In this document: one piece after another, positions 13,141 through 21,059 of the stretch | Layout: each line of letters opens with the position of its first letter | Numbering within the stretch: position 1 is the first letter of the stretch | From: a virus | Direction: 5' to 3' (one strand) | DNA: 30,824 nucleotides | IMG/VR virus record: IMGVR_UViG_3300029893_000374 | Location: 1-30,824 of that record | Position numbers and translations under genes: made by a program | The notes under the pieces: model-generated | Database searches by the model: none | What the model saw: the letters and a program-made list of their open reading frames with translations, nothing else | Told to the model about the DNA's origin: nothing

Positions 13141-13182
13141 CTCCACGGGCCTAAAAACCCGTTTGACGGGGTTAGATGGAGG
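13141..13182 (+). promoter_or_regulatory. hairpin that could hide the gp36 ribosome site
   Basis: CTCCA (13141-13145) can pair with TGGAG (13177-13181), which is part of the gp36 Shine-Dalgarno GGAGG (13178-13182). Inside, ACGGG (13145-13149) pairs with CCCGT (13158-13162), or AACCCGT (13156-13162) pairs with ACGGGGTT (13166-13173). The alternatives are mutually exclusive. The arms are short, so this is only suggestive. The rest of the 87-base gap shows nothing else. Confidence 0.3.
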
Positions 13183-13190
13183 CTGGCCGG

Positions 13191-13607
13191 ATGAGCTATG
13201 CCGCGCTCACTGATCTCGCCCAGGCCATGCCGCCGGATGTGCTCACCCGGCTGGCGAGCGATGACCCGATGGCGACCGCCCCCGATGCCGCCATCGTCGA
13301 TGCTGCGCTGGCGCACGCCGATGCACGCATCGATGCGGCGCTGGCTTCGGCTGGTGCGACGCTGCCCGACCCGCCGCCGGCGGTGATCCGGCATCTTGCG
13401 GTGCAGCTGGCGCGCGGCTGGCTCTACGCGCGCCGCCCCGAGGGCATGGATTATCCGGAGGCGATCCGGCGCGAGATGGAGGCGGCGCAGAAGATGCTGG
13501 ATGCCATCGCTGCCGGGCGGCTACGCATCGGCGCCGCGGGCCACCCGTCGGGCACGCTGGAGGTGGTGCCCGGCAGCCGCGCGCGTGACTGGGGGATGCT
13601 CGCATGA
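13191..13607 (+). CDS. Mu gp36-like head-tail connector protein (DUF1320)
   Basis: 138 aa from ATG 13191 with GGAGG at 13178-13182. DUF1320 features: N-terminal YAALTDLAQAMPPDVLTRLASDD, then AAIVDAALAHADARIDAALASAGATLPDPPPAVIRHLAVQLARGWLYARRP (residues about 30-85) and a C-terminal MEAAQKMLDAIAAGRLRIG. The family resembles HK97 gp6-type adaptors that attach to the portal and link head and tail. It overlaps gp37 as ATGA. Confidence 0.85.
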   Translation: MSYAALTDLAQAMPPDVLTRLASDDPMATAPDAAIVDAALAHADARIDAALASAGATLPDPPPAVIRHLAVQLARGWLYARRPEGMDYPEAIRREMEAAQKMLDAIAAGRLRIGAAGHPSGTLEVVPGSRARDWGMLA

Positions 13608-14086
13608 TCGACACCCGCGCCGTGCTCAAGGACGTGGCCGATCGGCTGCGCGCCGCCATCCCCGAGGTGGAGGTGGCGCTCACGCCGGAGCGGCCGCAAG
13701 CCTGGCGGCTCAATCACCCGCGCGCGGCGCTGCTGGTGGCCTACGGCGGCAGCCGCTACGGCCAGCCGCGCGATGCCGACCTGGCGGTGCAGGAGCGCGT
13801 CTTGCGCGTGCACGTCTATGTGGTGGCGCGCGCGCTGCACGACGCCTACGGCGCGGTGCCGCTGGTGGATGCCGCGGCGGACGCCTTGCTCGGATTGCGC
13901 GCGACGAACTGCGGACGCATGCGGCTCGTCTCCGACCGCTTCGTGAGCGAGGAGGCGGGCATCTGGACGTATGAGCTCGTCTTCGAGGCCGAGACGCTGG
14001 CCATCGAGGATCGCGATCTATCCGCCGTGCCGCGTCTGGCGCGCGTGACGGCCGACTATGGCCCTGAACAGGAGACCCTGCCATGA
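13604..14086 (+). CDS. Mu gp37-like tail terminator (Gp37 family)
   Basis: 160 aa from ATG 13604 overlapping the gp36 stop. The pattern MIDTRAVLKDVADRLRAAIP, HPRAALLVAYGGSRYG, VQERVLRVHVYVVARALHD and WTYELVFEAETLAIED follows the Gp37 family, an alpha/beta protein thought to end the tail tube and bind the connector. Its place between gp36 and the small gp38-position gene agrees with Mu. A dispersed 20-bp repeat lies at 13887-13906. Confidence 0.82.
   Translation: MIDTRAVLKDVADRLRAAIPEVEVALTPERPQAWRLNHPRAALLVAYGGSRYGQPRDADLAVQERVLRVHVYVVARALHDAYGAVPLVDAAADALLGLRATNCGRMRLVSDRFVSEEAGIWTYELVFEAETLAIEDRDLSAVPRLARVTADYGPEQETLP
13887..13906 (+). repeat. dispersed 20-bp end-like repeat, copy E
   Basis: TGCTCGGATTGCGCGCGACG, a full motif match within the gp37-like gene, sense orientation, encoding LLGLRATN. 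Confidence 0.65.
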
Positions 14087-14283
14087 AAACCTATCTCTAC
14101 AACGGCCCGATGAGCGCCGCCACCCTGCCCGACGGGCGCGACGTGGTGCTCTATCCGGGTCAGACCGTCGAGCTGCCCGAAGACAACGCCTGGGTGCAGA
14201 CCCTGGCGGCGCTGGGGCACCTGACCGAGCAGGCCGCGCCCGCTCGCCCGGCGCGCGCCGCCAAGGACAAGGAGGCGGCATGA
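14083..14283 (+). CDS. small tail-module protein at the Mu gp38 position, 66 aa
   Basis: ATG 14083 overlaps the gp37 stop as ATGA and has AGGAG at 14070-14074. Residues 1-45 (MKTYLYNGPMSAATLPDG, VVLYPGQTVELPED) read as a small beta barrel; the C-terminus is an Ala/Lys-rich tail. It lies where Mu has the small gp38 before the sheath. The function is unknown; a minor connector role is a guess. Confidence 0.65.
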   Translation: MKTYLYNGPMSAATLPDGRDVVLYPGQTVELPEDNAWVQTLAALGHLTEQAAPARPARAAKDKEAA

Positions 14284-14522
14284 GCCCGGATTTCGTCTCG
14301 CGCCAGCGCGCCATCCGCCGCGCCATGCTGGGCGAGCTGTACGCCGCGCGCGCCGAGGGCCGCATCGTCTATGCGCGCGACCTGACGGCCCAGGCCGGGC
14401 AAGCGGAAGCCGAGGCGCGCTTCGCGCTCGACTATCTGATCGAGGCGGGCTGCGCCGCCTACCGCGGCACCGCCGTGCACATCACCGCGCGCGGCATCGA
14501 TCGCTTTGAACAAGGAGACTGA
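14280..14522 (+). CDS. small winged-helix-like protein before the sheath gene, 80 aa
   Basis: ATG 14280 overlaps the previous stop as ATGA. The sequence SRQRAIRRAMLGELYAARAEG, then YARDLTAQAGQAEAEARFALDYLIEAGCAAY and VHITARGIDRFEQ, has a helix-turn-helix plus wing outline. It resembles the gp26-like and DUF2513 proteins of this phage (9146-9466 and 16499-16858). Three such small proteins in one phage suggest a shared regulatory or packaging fold. Function unknown. Confidence 0.65.
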   Translation: MSPDFVSRQRAIRRAMLGELYAARAEGRIVYARDLTAQAGQAEAEARFALDYLIEAGCAAYRGTAVHITARGIDRFEQGD

Positions 14523-14524
14523 CC

Positions 14525-15961
14525 ATGCCAGCCAATTTTTTGCACGGCGTCGAGACCATCGAGGTTCTCAAAGGCCCGCGCCCCATCCGCCAGGTCAAAA
14601 CGGCCGTGGTCGGCCTGATCGGCACCGCGCCGACCGGTGCGGTCAATGAGCCGACCATCGTGCTCTCCGAGCGCGACGCCGCCGCCTTCGGCGATGTGGC
14701 CGTGAGTCGCGACTTCACCATCCCCGCCGCGCTGGACGCCATCTTCGATCAGGGCGCGGGCACCGTGATCGTGGTCAATGTGCTCGACCCGGCCACGCAC
14801 AAGAGCGCCGTCACCGCCGAGGCGGTGACGCTCTCCACCGTGACCGACAGCGCCAAGCTCGCCCACCCCTACGTGTCGTCGGTGGTGGTGAAGAACAGCG
14901 CCGGCACGACCACCTACGTGCTCGATACCGACTACACGCTGGACGCCGCCACCGGCACCATCACGCGCAAGCCGGGCGGCGCGATTGCCTCTGGCGCCGC
15001 GCTCAAGGTGGACTATCAATACCTGAACCCGGCGCTGGTGACCGCCTCCGACATCATCGGCACGGTGAACGCCGCAGGCAGCCGCACCGGCCTCAAGGCG
15101 CTGGACGACACCTACAACCGCTTCGGCTTCAACGCCAAGCTGCTCATCGCCCCGGTCTATGGCACGCTCGCAAGCGTCTCCGCCGAGCTCATCAGCATGG
15201 CGCACAAGCTGCGCGCCATGGCCCTCCTCGACGCGCCCATCGGCGTGACGGTGCAGCAGGCGGTCGAAGGCCGGGGGCCTGCGGGCAGCATCAACTTCAA
15301 CACCAGCTCCGAGCGCGCCATCCTGTGCTATCCGCACCTCAAGGTGTTCGATCAGGCCACGGGAGCGGAGCGGCTGGAGGGCATGGCCGCGCGCCTGGCC
15401 GGCGTGATCTGCCGCAAGGACATGGAAAACGGCTACTGGTGGAGCCCGTCGAACACCGAGATCATGGGCATCACCGGCACCGAGCGCCCGATCACCGCGC
15501 GCATCAACGACCCGCAGTCCGAGGCCAACCTGCTCAACGAAAACGGCATCGTCACCGTGTTCAACAGCTTCGGCACGGGCTTGCGCGCCTGGGGCAACCG
15601 CTCCGCGGCCTGGCCGTCGATGACCCACCCGCGCAACTTCATCAACGTGCGCCGCACCGCCGACGTGCTGCACGAGAGCGTGGAGTACTCGATGCTCCAG
15701 TTCATCGACTACCCCATCGACAACGGCCTGATCGACGCCATCAAGGAGAGCGTCAACGGCTTCATCCGCACGCTGATCGCGCGCGGGGCGCTGATCGATG
15801 GCAGCTGCACCTACGACCCGGCCAAGAACCCGCCCACCGAGATCGCGCTGGGGCATCTGACCTTCGACATCACCTTCATGCCGCCCACGCCTGCCGAGCG
15901 CATCAGCTTCGAGAGCTTCATCGACATCAACCTGCTGCGCGGTCTGGGCAGCCAGCAATGA
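14525..15961 (+). CDS. contractile tail sheath protein (P2 FI / Mu L type)
   Basis: 478 aa, ATG 14525 after AAGGAG at 14512-14517. N-terminal LHGVETIEVLKGPRPIRQVKTAVVGLIGTAPTG is the classical sheath opening. An inserted beta domain (about residues 118-170: YVSSVVVKNSAGTTTYVLDT, TGTITRKPGGAIASGAALKVDYQ) lies early in the protein. The conserved C-terminal domain has GVICRKDMENGYWWSPSN, INVRRTADVLHESVEYSM and FDITFMPPTPAERISFESFID. Hexamers stack on the tube and contract at infection. The insert and the neighbouring FII-type tube point to a P2-like tail. Confidence 0.93.
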   Translation: MPANFLHGVETIEVLKGPRPIRQVKTAVVGLIGTAPTGAVNEPTIVLSERDAAAFGDVAVSRDFTIPAALDAIFDQGAGTVIVVNVLDPATHKSAVTAEAVTLSTVTDSAKLAHPYVSSVVVKNSAGTTTYVLDTDYTLDAATGTITRKPGGAIASGAALKVDYQYLNPALVTASDIIGTVNAAGSRTGLKALDDTYNRFGFNAKLLIAPVYGTLASVSAELISMAHKLRAMALLDAPIGVTVQQAVEGRGPAGSINFNTSSERAILCYPHLKVFDQATGAERLEGMAARLAGVICRKDMENGYWWSPSNTEIMGITGTERPITARINDPQSEANLLNENGIVTVFNSFGTGLRAWGNRSAAWPSMTHPRNFINVRRTADVLHESVEYSMLQFIDYPIDNGLIDAIKESVNGFIRTLIARGALIDGSCTYDPAKNPPTEIALGHLTFDITFMPPTPAERISFESFIDINLLRGLGSQQ

Positions 15962-15972
15962 GGAGCTAGATC

Positions 15973-16497
15973 ATGGCTAACGTACTGATCCACCGCATCA
16001 CCAACGCCAACGTCTATATGGACGGCTCCAACCTGCTGGGCCGCGCCGAGGAAATCGCGCTGCCGCAGGTCAAGGTCAAGATGGCCGAGCACAAGGCGCT
16101 GGGCATGGTCGGCACCATCCGCGCCTTTGCCGGCGTCGAGGCGCTCGAAGGCAAGATCAAGTGGGCGTCGCTCTATGCCGACGTGCTCAAGAAAGCCGCC
16201 AACCCGTTCAAGACCGTGCAGCTGCAAGTGCGCGGCTCGCTGGAGGAGTGGAACACGCCCGCCGGGCGCAACGCGGAAAAGCCCGTGGTGGCCGTGATGC
16301 AGGTGCTCTTCAAGACCTTCCCGGCCGGCAGTTTCAAGCAGCACGAAAACGTCGAGGTCGAGACCGAGTTCGATGCCTGGTATCTGAAGCTCTCCGCCGA
16401 AGGCCAGGACATCCTGGAGATCGATGTGGCGGCCAACATCTACAAGGCGGGCGGTGTCGATATGCTCGCCACCTACCGCGCCAATATCGGGGGCTGA
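15973..16497 (+). CDS. P2 FII-like major tail tube protein
   Basis: 174 aa, ATG 15973 with AGGAG at 15961-15965. Features of the P2 FII family: HRITNANVYMDGSNLLGRAEEIALPQVKVKMAEHKALGM at the N-terminus, VEALEGKIKWASLYADV near residue 60, and a C-terminal FDAWYLKLSAEGQDILEID-VAANIYKAGGVDMLA. Hexamers form the inner tube through which DNA passes. It follows the sheath gene directly, as in P2. Confidence 0.93.
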   Translation: MANVLIHRITNANVYMDGSNLLGRAEEIALPQVKVKMAEHKALGMVGTIRAFAGVEALEGKIKWASLYADVLKKAANPFKTVQLQVRGSLEEWNTPAGRNAEKPVVAVMQVLFKTFPAGSFKQHENVEVETEFDAWYLKLSAEGQDILEIDVAANIYKAGGVDMLATYRANIGG

Positions 16498-16498
16498 C

Positions 16499-16858
16499 AT
16501 GCGCCTGGACTGGGAGTGCGTGCGCGCCATCCTGACGGCGCTGGAGGATGTGCCGGAGCAGGACGGCCGGCTCGCGCCGGGCGACGTGCCTGGTTTCGCC
16601 TGGCCGGTGGTGTCCTATCACATCGAGGTGCTGGCCGAGGCCGGTCTCATCAAGGCGCAGTGCGTGCGCGCCCTGGGCGCGCCGACGGCGTGTTTCGCCA
16701 CGCGCCTGACCTTCGCCGGACATGAGCTGCTCGACGCCATGCGCCAGGCCAGCCTGTGGAACCGCGTCAAGGCCCGCATCCGAGATGCCGGGCTGGCCAT
16801 GAGCGTCGAGGCGGTCAAGACCGCCGCCGCCGCCCTCATCAAGGAGCTGCTCGCATGA
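16499..16858 (+). CDS. DUF2513-like winged-helix protein
   Basis: 119 aa from ATG 16499, just after the tube stop. The sequence MRLDWECVRAILTALEDVPE, VVSYHIEVLAEAGLIKA, LTFAGHELLDAMRQASLWNRVKARI follows DUF2513, a family of small winged-helix proteins common in prophages. The C-terminal helix contains VEAVKTAAAALIKELL. Its placement inside the tail operon, between tube and chaperone, is unusual for a DNA-binding protein. Function unknown. Confidence 0.8.
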   Translation: MRLDWECVRAILTALEDVPEQDGRLAPGDVPGFAWPVVSYHIEVLAEAGLIKAQCVRALGAPTACFATRLTFAGHELLDAMRQASLWNRVKARIRDAGLAMSVEAVKTAAAALIKELLA

Positions 16859-17097
16859 AGATCGATCTCAAATATCCCATCGCCCGTCCCGACGGCAGCA
16901 AGGTGGCCAGCGTCACCCTGCGCCGCGCCACCGTGGGCGACTTGAAGGCCGCGCAGCGCCAGGCCGACAAGCCCGAGGACCAGGAACTGGCCTTGATCGC
17001 CCGTCTCACCGGCCTGGTGCCGGAGGACGTGGAGCTCATCGACCTGGCCGACTACAAGCGCATCCAGGAGTCCTTTCGCGGCCTGCTGGATGCGTGA
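16855..17097 (+). CDS. tail assembly chaperone (P2 gpE-type TAC)
   Basis: 80 aa, ATG 16855 overlapping the DUF2513 stop. MKIDLKYPIARPDGSKVASVTLRRATVGDLKAA, then DQELALIARLTGLVPEDVELIDLADYKRIQESFRGLL, is typical of P2-like and Mu-like tail assembly chaperones, which coat the tape measure before tube polymerisation. In related phages a frameshift extends it into the next gene. Here the next frame has its own ATG, and I see no convincing slippery sequence. Confidence 0.82.
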   Translation: MKIDLKYPIARPDGSKVASVTLRRATVGDLKAAQRQADKPEDQELALIARLTGLVPEDVELIDLADYKRIQESFRGLLDA

Positions 17098-17239
17098 GGA
17101 CGACCTGTGGGCGGGCGCGGCCCTGCTGGCAAGGTGGTTTCGCTTTCAGCCCTCGGAGATCGATGCGCTGGAGGCGGGGGATTTTCTGCGCTGGGTGAAG
17201 CTGGCGCAGGAGCAGATCAGGGACGAGATGAGCGAGTGA
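17090..17239 (+). CDS. P2 GpE-like small tail protein
   Basis: 49 aa from ATG 17090, overlapping the end of the chaperone gene. The product REDDLWAGAALLARWFRFQP, SEIDALEAGDFLRWVKLAQ fits the short GpE family (downstream partner of the chaperone, with the hallmark W..F...P.E...L...DL..W pattern). It is the second half of the chaperone pair, made separately or as a fusion. The frame is +1 (equivalently -2) relative to the chaperone. Its 3' end overlaps that of the antisense gene below. Confidence 0.8.
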   Translation: MREDDLWAGAALLARWFRFQPSEIDALEAGDFLRWVKLAQEQIRDEMSE

Positions 17240-17450
17240 TTCGCCCGGCCATGGTGATCAGTGCGTCGATCAGGAGGGCGACCAGCGCCACCGCTGGGCC
17301 AGCCAGCAACAGGACGAAGAACCCGCCGACCGCCACGATGATGAGCGCCGCGACGAACGAACCGCCGACCTGCCAGCTCCAGGCAAACAGCAGCACGCCG
17401 CCCAGCCATAACAGGGCCTTGGCGATGGTCTCGGCGCGGTCGAAGTTCAT
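17217..17450 (-). CDS. antisense small membrane protein inside the tail operon (moron candidate)
   Basis: 77 aa on the minus strand, ATG 17450. Two long hydrophobic spans are clear: ALLWLGGVLLFAWSWQVGG (about residues 12-30) and FVAALIIVAVGGFFVLLLAG (about 32-51), followed by a third, VALVALLIDALITMAG. The hydrophobic pattern is not a by-product of any plus-strand gene, since 17240-17464 is otherwise empty. The single opposite-strand gene between chaperone and tape measure looks like a moron, possibly expressed in the lysogen. No clear Shine-Dalgarno is seen. Superinfection exclusion is a possibility only. Confidence 0.65.
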   Translation of the reverse strand: MNFDRAETIAKALLWLGGVLLFAWSWQVGGSFVAALIIVAVGGFFVLLLAGPAVALVALLIDALITMAGRITRSSRP

Positions 17451-17464
17451 GGAGCAAGCTTAGC

Positions 17465-19945
17465 ATGGCCTCTGAAATCGGCGTCAAGCTCGTCATCGGC
17501 GCGGCGGTCTCGGGCGCGTTCCAGACCGTGCTGGGCGGTGCGCGCAAGACCGTGGACGCGCTGGGCGAGACGGCGCGGCGGGTCGAGGCGCGGCATGCGC
17601 GCCTGGGCGAGGTCATGGCGCGCGCCATGACGCATCCGGCGCGGCCGCTGGCCGAGCTGCGCCAACGCTACGAGACACTGGGGCGCACGCTGGATCAAAT
17701 CCGCGCCAAGAGCGACGCCTTGTCGCGCTCGCTTTCGCAGGGCGAGGCGCTCAAGGCGGCGCGCGAGCAGAAGCTATCCGCCATGCGCGAGACGGCAGGC
17801 GCGGCGCTGGCCGTGGGTGCGCCGGTCATCGGCTCGATCAAGGCCGCCGTGGGGCTGGAAGACCTGGTGCGCGACATCGCCATCACCGGTGAGATGACGC
17901 GGGCCGAAGAGGCCAAACTCTCCGCCGTGCTGCGCCAGACGGCGCTTGACTACAACCAGCGCGCCGCCGACATCGGGCAGGGGCTGCAAGCGCTCGTGGC
18001 CTCCGGCATCACGTCATCCGACGATCTGGCGCGCTTCGCGCCGGTGCTGGCGAAAGCCGCCACCGCCACGCGCGCCAGCGTGGATGATCTCTCCAACACC
18101 TTCGTCACCCTGAAAAACAACCTGGGCATCCAGGCCAGCGAGGCGGAAGGCACGCTCAACATGCTGGCCTACGCCGGCAAGCAGGGGCAGTTCGAACTGC
18201 GCGACATGGCGCGCTGGTTGCCCAACCTCGCGCCGATGATGCAATCGCTGGGCGTCACCGGCAAGGAGGCCGTCGCCGAACTCGGCGCGGCGCTGCAAAT
18301 CGCGCGCAAGGGCGCGGGCACTTCGGATGAGGCGGCCAACAACCTGCGCAATTTTCTCTCCAAGGTCACCGCGCCGGATACGCTCAAGGACTTCGAAAAG
18401 GCGGGCATCGATCTCAAGGCGAGCCTCATCCGCCTGCGCGGCGAGGGCATGACGCCGATGATGGCGATGCTCGAAATCGTCCGCGACTACATGAAGCGCG
18501 TCGGCGGCGATGGCGCGCTGAAAAAATTCGACGCGGCGGCCAATGCCGGCGACATGGCCGGCATGCAGGCGCTGTCCGAATCCTACGGCCTGGGCGCGCT
18601 GTTCCAGGATATGCAGGCGATGAGCTTCGTCAAGCCGGCCATCGCCAATCTGGAGGAGTTCAAGAAACTCAAGGCCGAGACCCTGGCCGCCAGCGGCCAG
18701 GACATGCTGGGCGCGGACTTCGACAAGCGCATGGCCGGCGCGGGCGAGCAGATGAAGCGCCTGGGCATCCTGGTGAACGACATCGGCCTGTCGGTGGGCG
18801 AGGCGCTGCTGCCGCCGCTGGTGGAGATCGCGCAGGCCATCGCGCCCGTCGCGCGCGCCGTCGGCCAGTGGGTGCGCGAAAACCCGCTTCTGGTCAAGAC
18901 CATCGTCGGCCTGGGGCTCGCGCTCACCGCCGGCAAGCTCGCCGTGCTTGGCCTTGGCTGGGCGGTCAACTTCCTGGCGCTGTCGCCCTTCAACGCGCTC
19001 AAGACCGCGATCCTCCACACGCAGGGGCGCTGGCTTGCGCTGCGCGCGCTCATGCAGACGGGGGCGTTCTCCGGCATGGCGGCGCGCGCTGCGGCGCTTG
19101 CCGGCGTGCTGGGTGGCGCGCTCAAGACGGCGCTCATGGCGGCGGGCCGTGCCGTTCTGTGGCTGGGGCGGGCCGTGCTGCTCAATCCGATTGGATTGGC
19201 GCTCACGGTCATCGCCGGCGCGGCGTATCTCGTCTGGCGCAACTGGGACAAGATCGGGCCGAAGCTCGCCGCCGTCTGGCAACACATCAAGGATGGCTTC
19301 GCCGCGGCCTGGGATTGGCTCAAAGGATTGCCCGGCCAGATGCTTGGCCTTGGCGGCGAGGTCGTCGCCGGGCTGATCAAGGGCATCAAAGACAAGCTCG
19401 CCTCGGCGGGCAAGGCCATCGAAGAGCTGGGCGAGAGCATCAAGAGCCGGTTCAAGGGGTGGCTCGGCATCCGCTCGCCTTCCACTGTCTTCGCCGGCTT
19501 CGGTCAGATGATCGGCCAGGGTGCGGCGCAGGGCATCGCCGGCATGGCTGGCGCGGTGGGCAAGGCGGCGGCGGGGCTCGCGCTGGCGGCCACGACCGCC
19601 TTCCAGCCGGCGCTGGCGCTTCCACAGGTTATTGCGCCTGCCAGCGCGCCAGCCGCAACGGTGGAGCCGATCCGTCTGCCGGAGGTGCCGGATGTCGTGC
19701 CCGCATTGCATGCGACAAAACCCGCCGCTGGCGCAACGGCATCTGCCGCGCGCACGGGTGCGCCAGCCGCCATGCAGATCACGTTCGCGCCGGTCATTCA
19801 CGTCAATGGCGGCGGCAGCCCGGCCGCCGTGCGCGAGCAGGTGAGCCAGGCCATGCAGATGAGCTTTGCCGAGTTCGAGCGCCTGATGCGCCGCTACGAG
19901 GCCGAGCGGCGGCGCATCGCGCCCGGCGGAGGGTTGATGTCATGA
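17465..19945 (+). CDS. tail tape measure protein
   Basis: 826 aa, starting at ATG 17465. The N-terminal part is helical, with coiled segments to about residue 105. The TP901/P2-type tape-measure domain follows (AVGLEDLVRDIAITGEMTRAEEAKL, SDDLARFAPVLAKAATATRASVDDLSNTF, LTAGK). Hydrophobic stretches at about 470-500 and 540-595 (NPIGLALTVIAGAAYLVWRNWD) are typical of segments that cross the cell membrane on injection. The end has SRFKGWLGIRSPSTVFAGFGQMIGQGAAQGI. It fixes tail length. A dispersed repeat lies near its 3' end. Confidence 0.92.
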   Translation: MASEIGVKLVIGAAVSGAFQTVLGGARKTVDALGETARRVEARHARLGEVMARAMTHPARPLAELRQRYETLGRTLDQIRAKSDALSRSLSQGEALKAAREQKLSAMRETAGAALAVGAPVIGSIKAAVGLEDLVRDIAITGEMTRAEEAKLSAVLRQTALDYNQRAADIGQGLQALVASGITSSDDLARFAPVLAKAATATRASVDDLSNTFVTLKNNLGIQASEAEGTLNMLAYAGKQGQFELRDMARWLPNLAPMMQSLGVTGKEAVAELGAALQIARKGAGTSDEAANNLRNFLSKVTAPDTLKDFEKAGIDLKASLIRLRGEGMTPMMAMLEIVRDYMKRVGGDGALKKFDAAANAGDMAGMQALSESYGLGALFQDMQAMSFVKPAIANLEEFKKLKAETLAASGQDMLGADFDKRMAGAGEQMKRLGILVNDIGLSVGEALLPPLVEIAQAIAPVARAVGQWVRENPLLVKTIVGLGLALTAGKLAVLGLGWAVNFLALSPFNALKTAILHTQGRWLALRALMQTGAFSGMAARAAALAGVLGGALKTALMAAGRAVLWLGRAVLLNPIGLALTVIAGAAYLVWRNWDKIGPKLAAVWQHIKDGFAAAWDWLKGLPGQMLGLGGEVVAGLIKGIKDKLASAGKAIEELGESIKSRFKGWLGIRSPSTVFAGFGQMIGQGAAQGIAGMAGAVGKAAAGLALAATTAFQPALALPQVIAPASAPAATVEPIRLPEVPDVVPALHATKPAAGATASAARTGAPAAMQITFAPVIHVNGGGSPAAVREQVSQAMQMSFAEFERLMRRYEAERRRIAPGGGLMS
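19698..19717 (+). repeat. dispersed 20-bp end-like repeat, copy F
   Basis: TGCCCGCATTGCATGCGACA, a full motif match sharing GCATTGCATGCGACA with copy B. It lies in the tape-measure gene, sense orientation, encoding VPALHATK. Confidence 0.75.
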
Positions 19946-20844
19946 GTCTATACGCCGTGCTGGGCGAGACGGAGCTGGAGGTCATCCAGTGGCTCGATGG
20001 CTTCGAGGCCAAGTTCGCCGCCGAGTGGCCCGAGCAAGGCCTGATCGGGCGCAAGAGCCTGATTCAGCACACCGGCTTCAAGCCCGATGAGGTGCGCATC
20101 GACGTGCTGCTGCACGCGCAGTGGTGCGACCCGGGCGTGGAGCTGGCGCGGCTGAAAGAGCGGCTGGACGCCGCCGAGCCGATGGCCTTCGTGCTGGGCA
20201 CGGGCGAGTATCGCGGCGTCTTCGTGCTCACCGACATCGAGACCACCACGCGCCAGACCGATGGCGCCGGGGCGCTCATGGCGCTGGAGGCGCGCCTCAC
20301 CCTCAAAGAGTGCGTGGGCGATCCGGCCGAGCCCAATCCGCCGGCGGTGCTCTTGCCCGGCTGGCAAGCGCCGGTGGCCGACGGCGTGGATGTGGTCGAT
20401 GCGCCCATCGCGACGGTGTTCGCCGACTCGCCCGTGGGCGATCTGGCCGAGACGGTCTCGGCGGCGGTGGCAGGCGCGTCGCGCGTGGCCGATGTGGCCG
20501 GGCAGGCGGCCAGTCTCGCGAGCCTCGCGCAGGTCGCGCCGGCGTCTGCGCTGGCGCTGGCGCCGAGCGTGGCGGCGTCGATCTCCGGCGCAGCGGATGC
20601 GCTGCCAGTGGCCGCACTCTCCGGCGTGGCGCGTCTGGCCGATGCCGCCAGCGCCGCGCAGGCGGCCGTGTCGCAACTGCAAGCGGCGGCATCCGTGCTC
20701 GATGGCGCGGGGCCGGCCGACATCCTCTGGCGCGCCCAGTCCGCCGCAAGCGGTGCGCAATACGCCCTGCGCGCCATCGAGGGCGGGCGGCAGGCGCTGG
20801 CGAGCCTTGCCGCAGACATCGCCATCCGGAGCGCGGTGGCATGA
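19942..20844 (+). CDS. P2 gpU-like tail terminator with long Ala-rich extension
   Basis: 300 aa, ATG 19942 overlapping the tape-measure stop. Residues 1-135 are the P2 gpU fold (YAVLGETELEVIQWLDGFEAKF, RKSLIQHTGFKPDEVRIDVLLHAQWCDPG, FVLGTGEYRGVFVLTDIETTTRQTD, LTLKECVGD). P2 gpU is about 160 aa. Here a second part rich in Ala, Val and Ser (about 140-300) is added, as in many prophages of this group. It caps the tail tube at the head-proximal end. Confidence 0.87.
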   Translation: MSLYAVLGETELEVIQWLDGFEAKFAAEWPEQGLIGRKSLIQHTGFKPDEVRIDVLLHAQWCDPGVELARLKERLDAAEPMAFVLGTGEYRGVFVLTDIETTTRQTDGAGALMALEARLTLKECVGDPAEPNPPAVLLPGWQAPVADGVDVVDAPIATVFADSPVGDLAETVSAAVAGASRVADVAGQAASLASLAQVAPASALALAPSVAASISGAADALPVAALSGVARLADAASAAQAAVSQLQAAASVLDGAGPADILWRAQSAASGAQYALRAIEGGRQALASLAADIAIRSAVA

Positions 20845-21059
20845 AGGCGCTCATCCACATCACGCGCGACGGCGAGCGCTGGGACGCCATCGCCTGGCGC
20901 TACTACCGCGACGTGGCCGAGCTGCCGCGCCTGCTGACGGCTAATCCACATCTGGCCGCGCGCCCGACGCTGCCCTCCGGCCAGCGCGTCGTCGTGCCCA
21001 TCATCGATCGACGCGAGGCCGTCGTCTCCACCGCGAGGCTGCCGCCATGGCGTCGCTGA
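20841..21059 (+). CDS. P2 gpX-like tail protein
   Basis: 72 aa, ATG 20841 overlapping gpU. ITRDGERWDAIAWRYYRDVAELPRLLTANPHLAARPTLPSGQRVVVP matches the Tail_X/LysM-like family throughout. It is a small baseplate hub protein located between U and D, as in P2. Full length. Confidence 0.92.
   Translation: MKALIHITRDGERWDAIAWRYYRDVAELPRLLTANPHLAARPTLPSGQRVVVPIIDRREAVVSTARLPPWRR

Noticed and set aside
14459-15958. 499-codon minus frame opposite the sheath gene
   Set aside because: The sheath protein is unmistakable on the plus strand; the minus product has the biased composition of a shadow.
16997-17097. Programmed frameshift from the tail chaperone into GpE
   Set aside because: The two frames overlap as required (+1/-2 relation), but there is no homopolymer or standard slippery heptamer, and GpE has its own ATG at 17090.
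18014-19801. 595-codon minus frame opposite the tape measure
   Set aside because: It is Arg/His/Gln-rich with no recognisable domain, while the plus strand encodes a normal tape measure.
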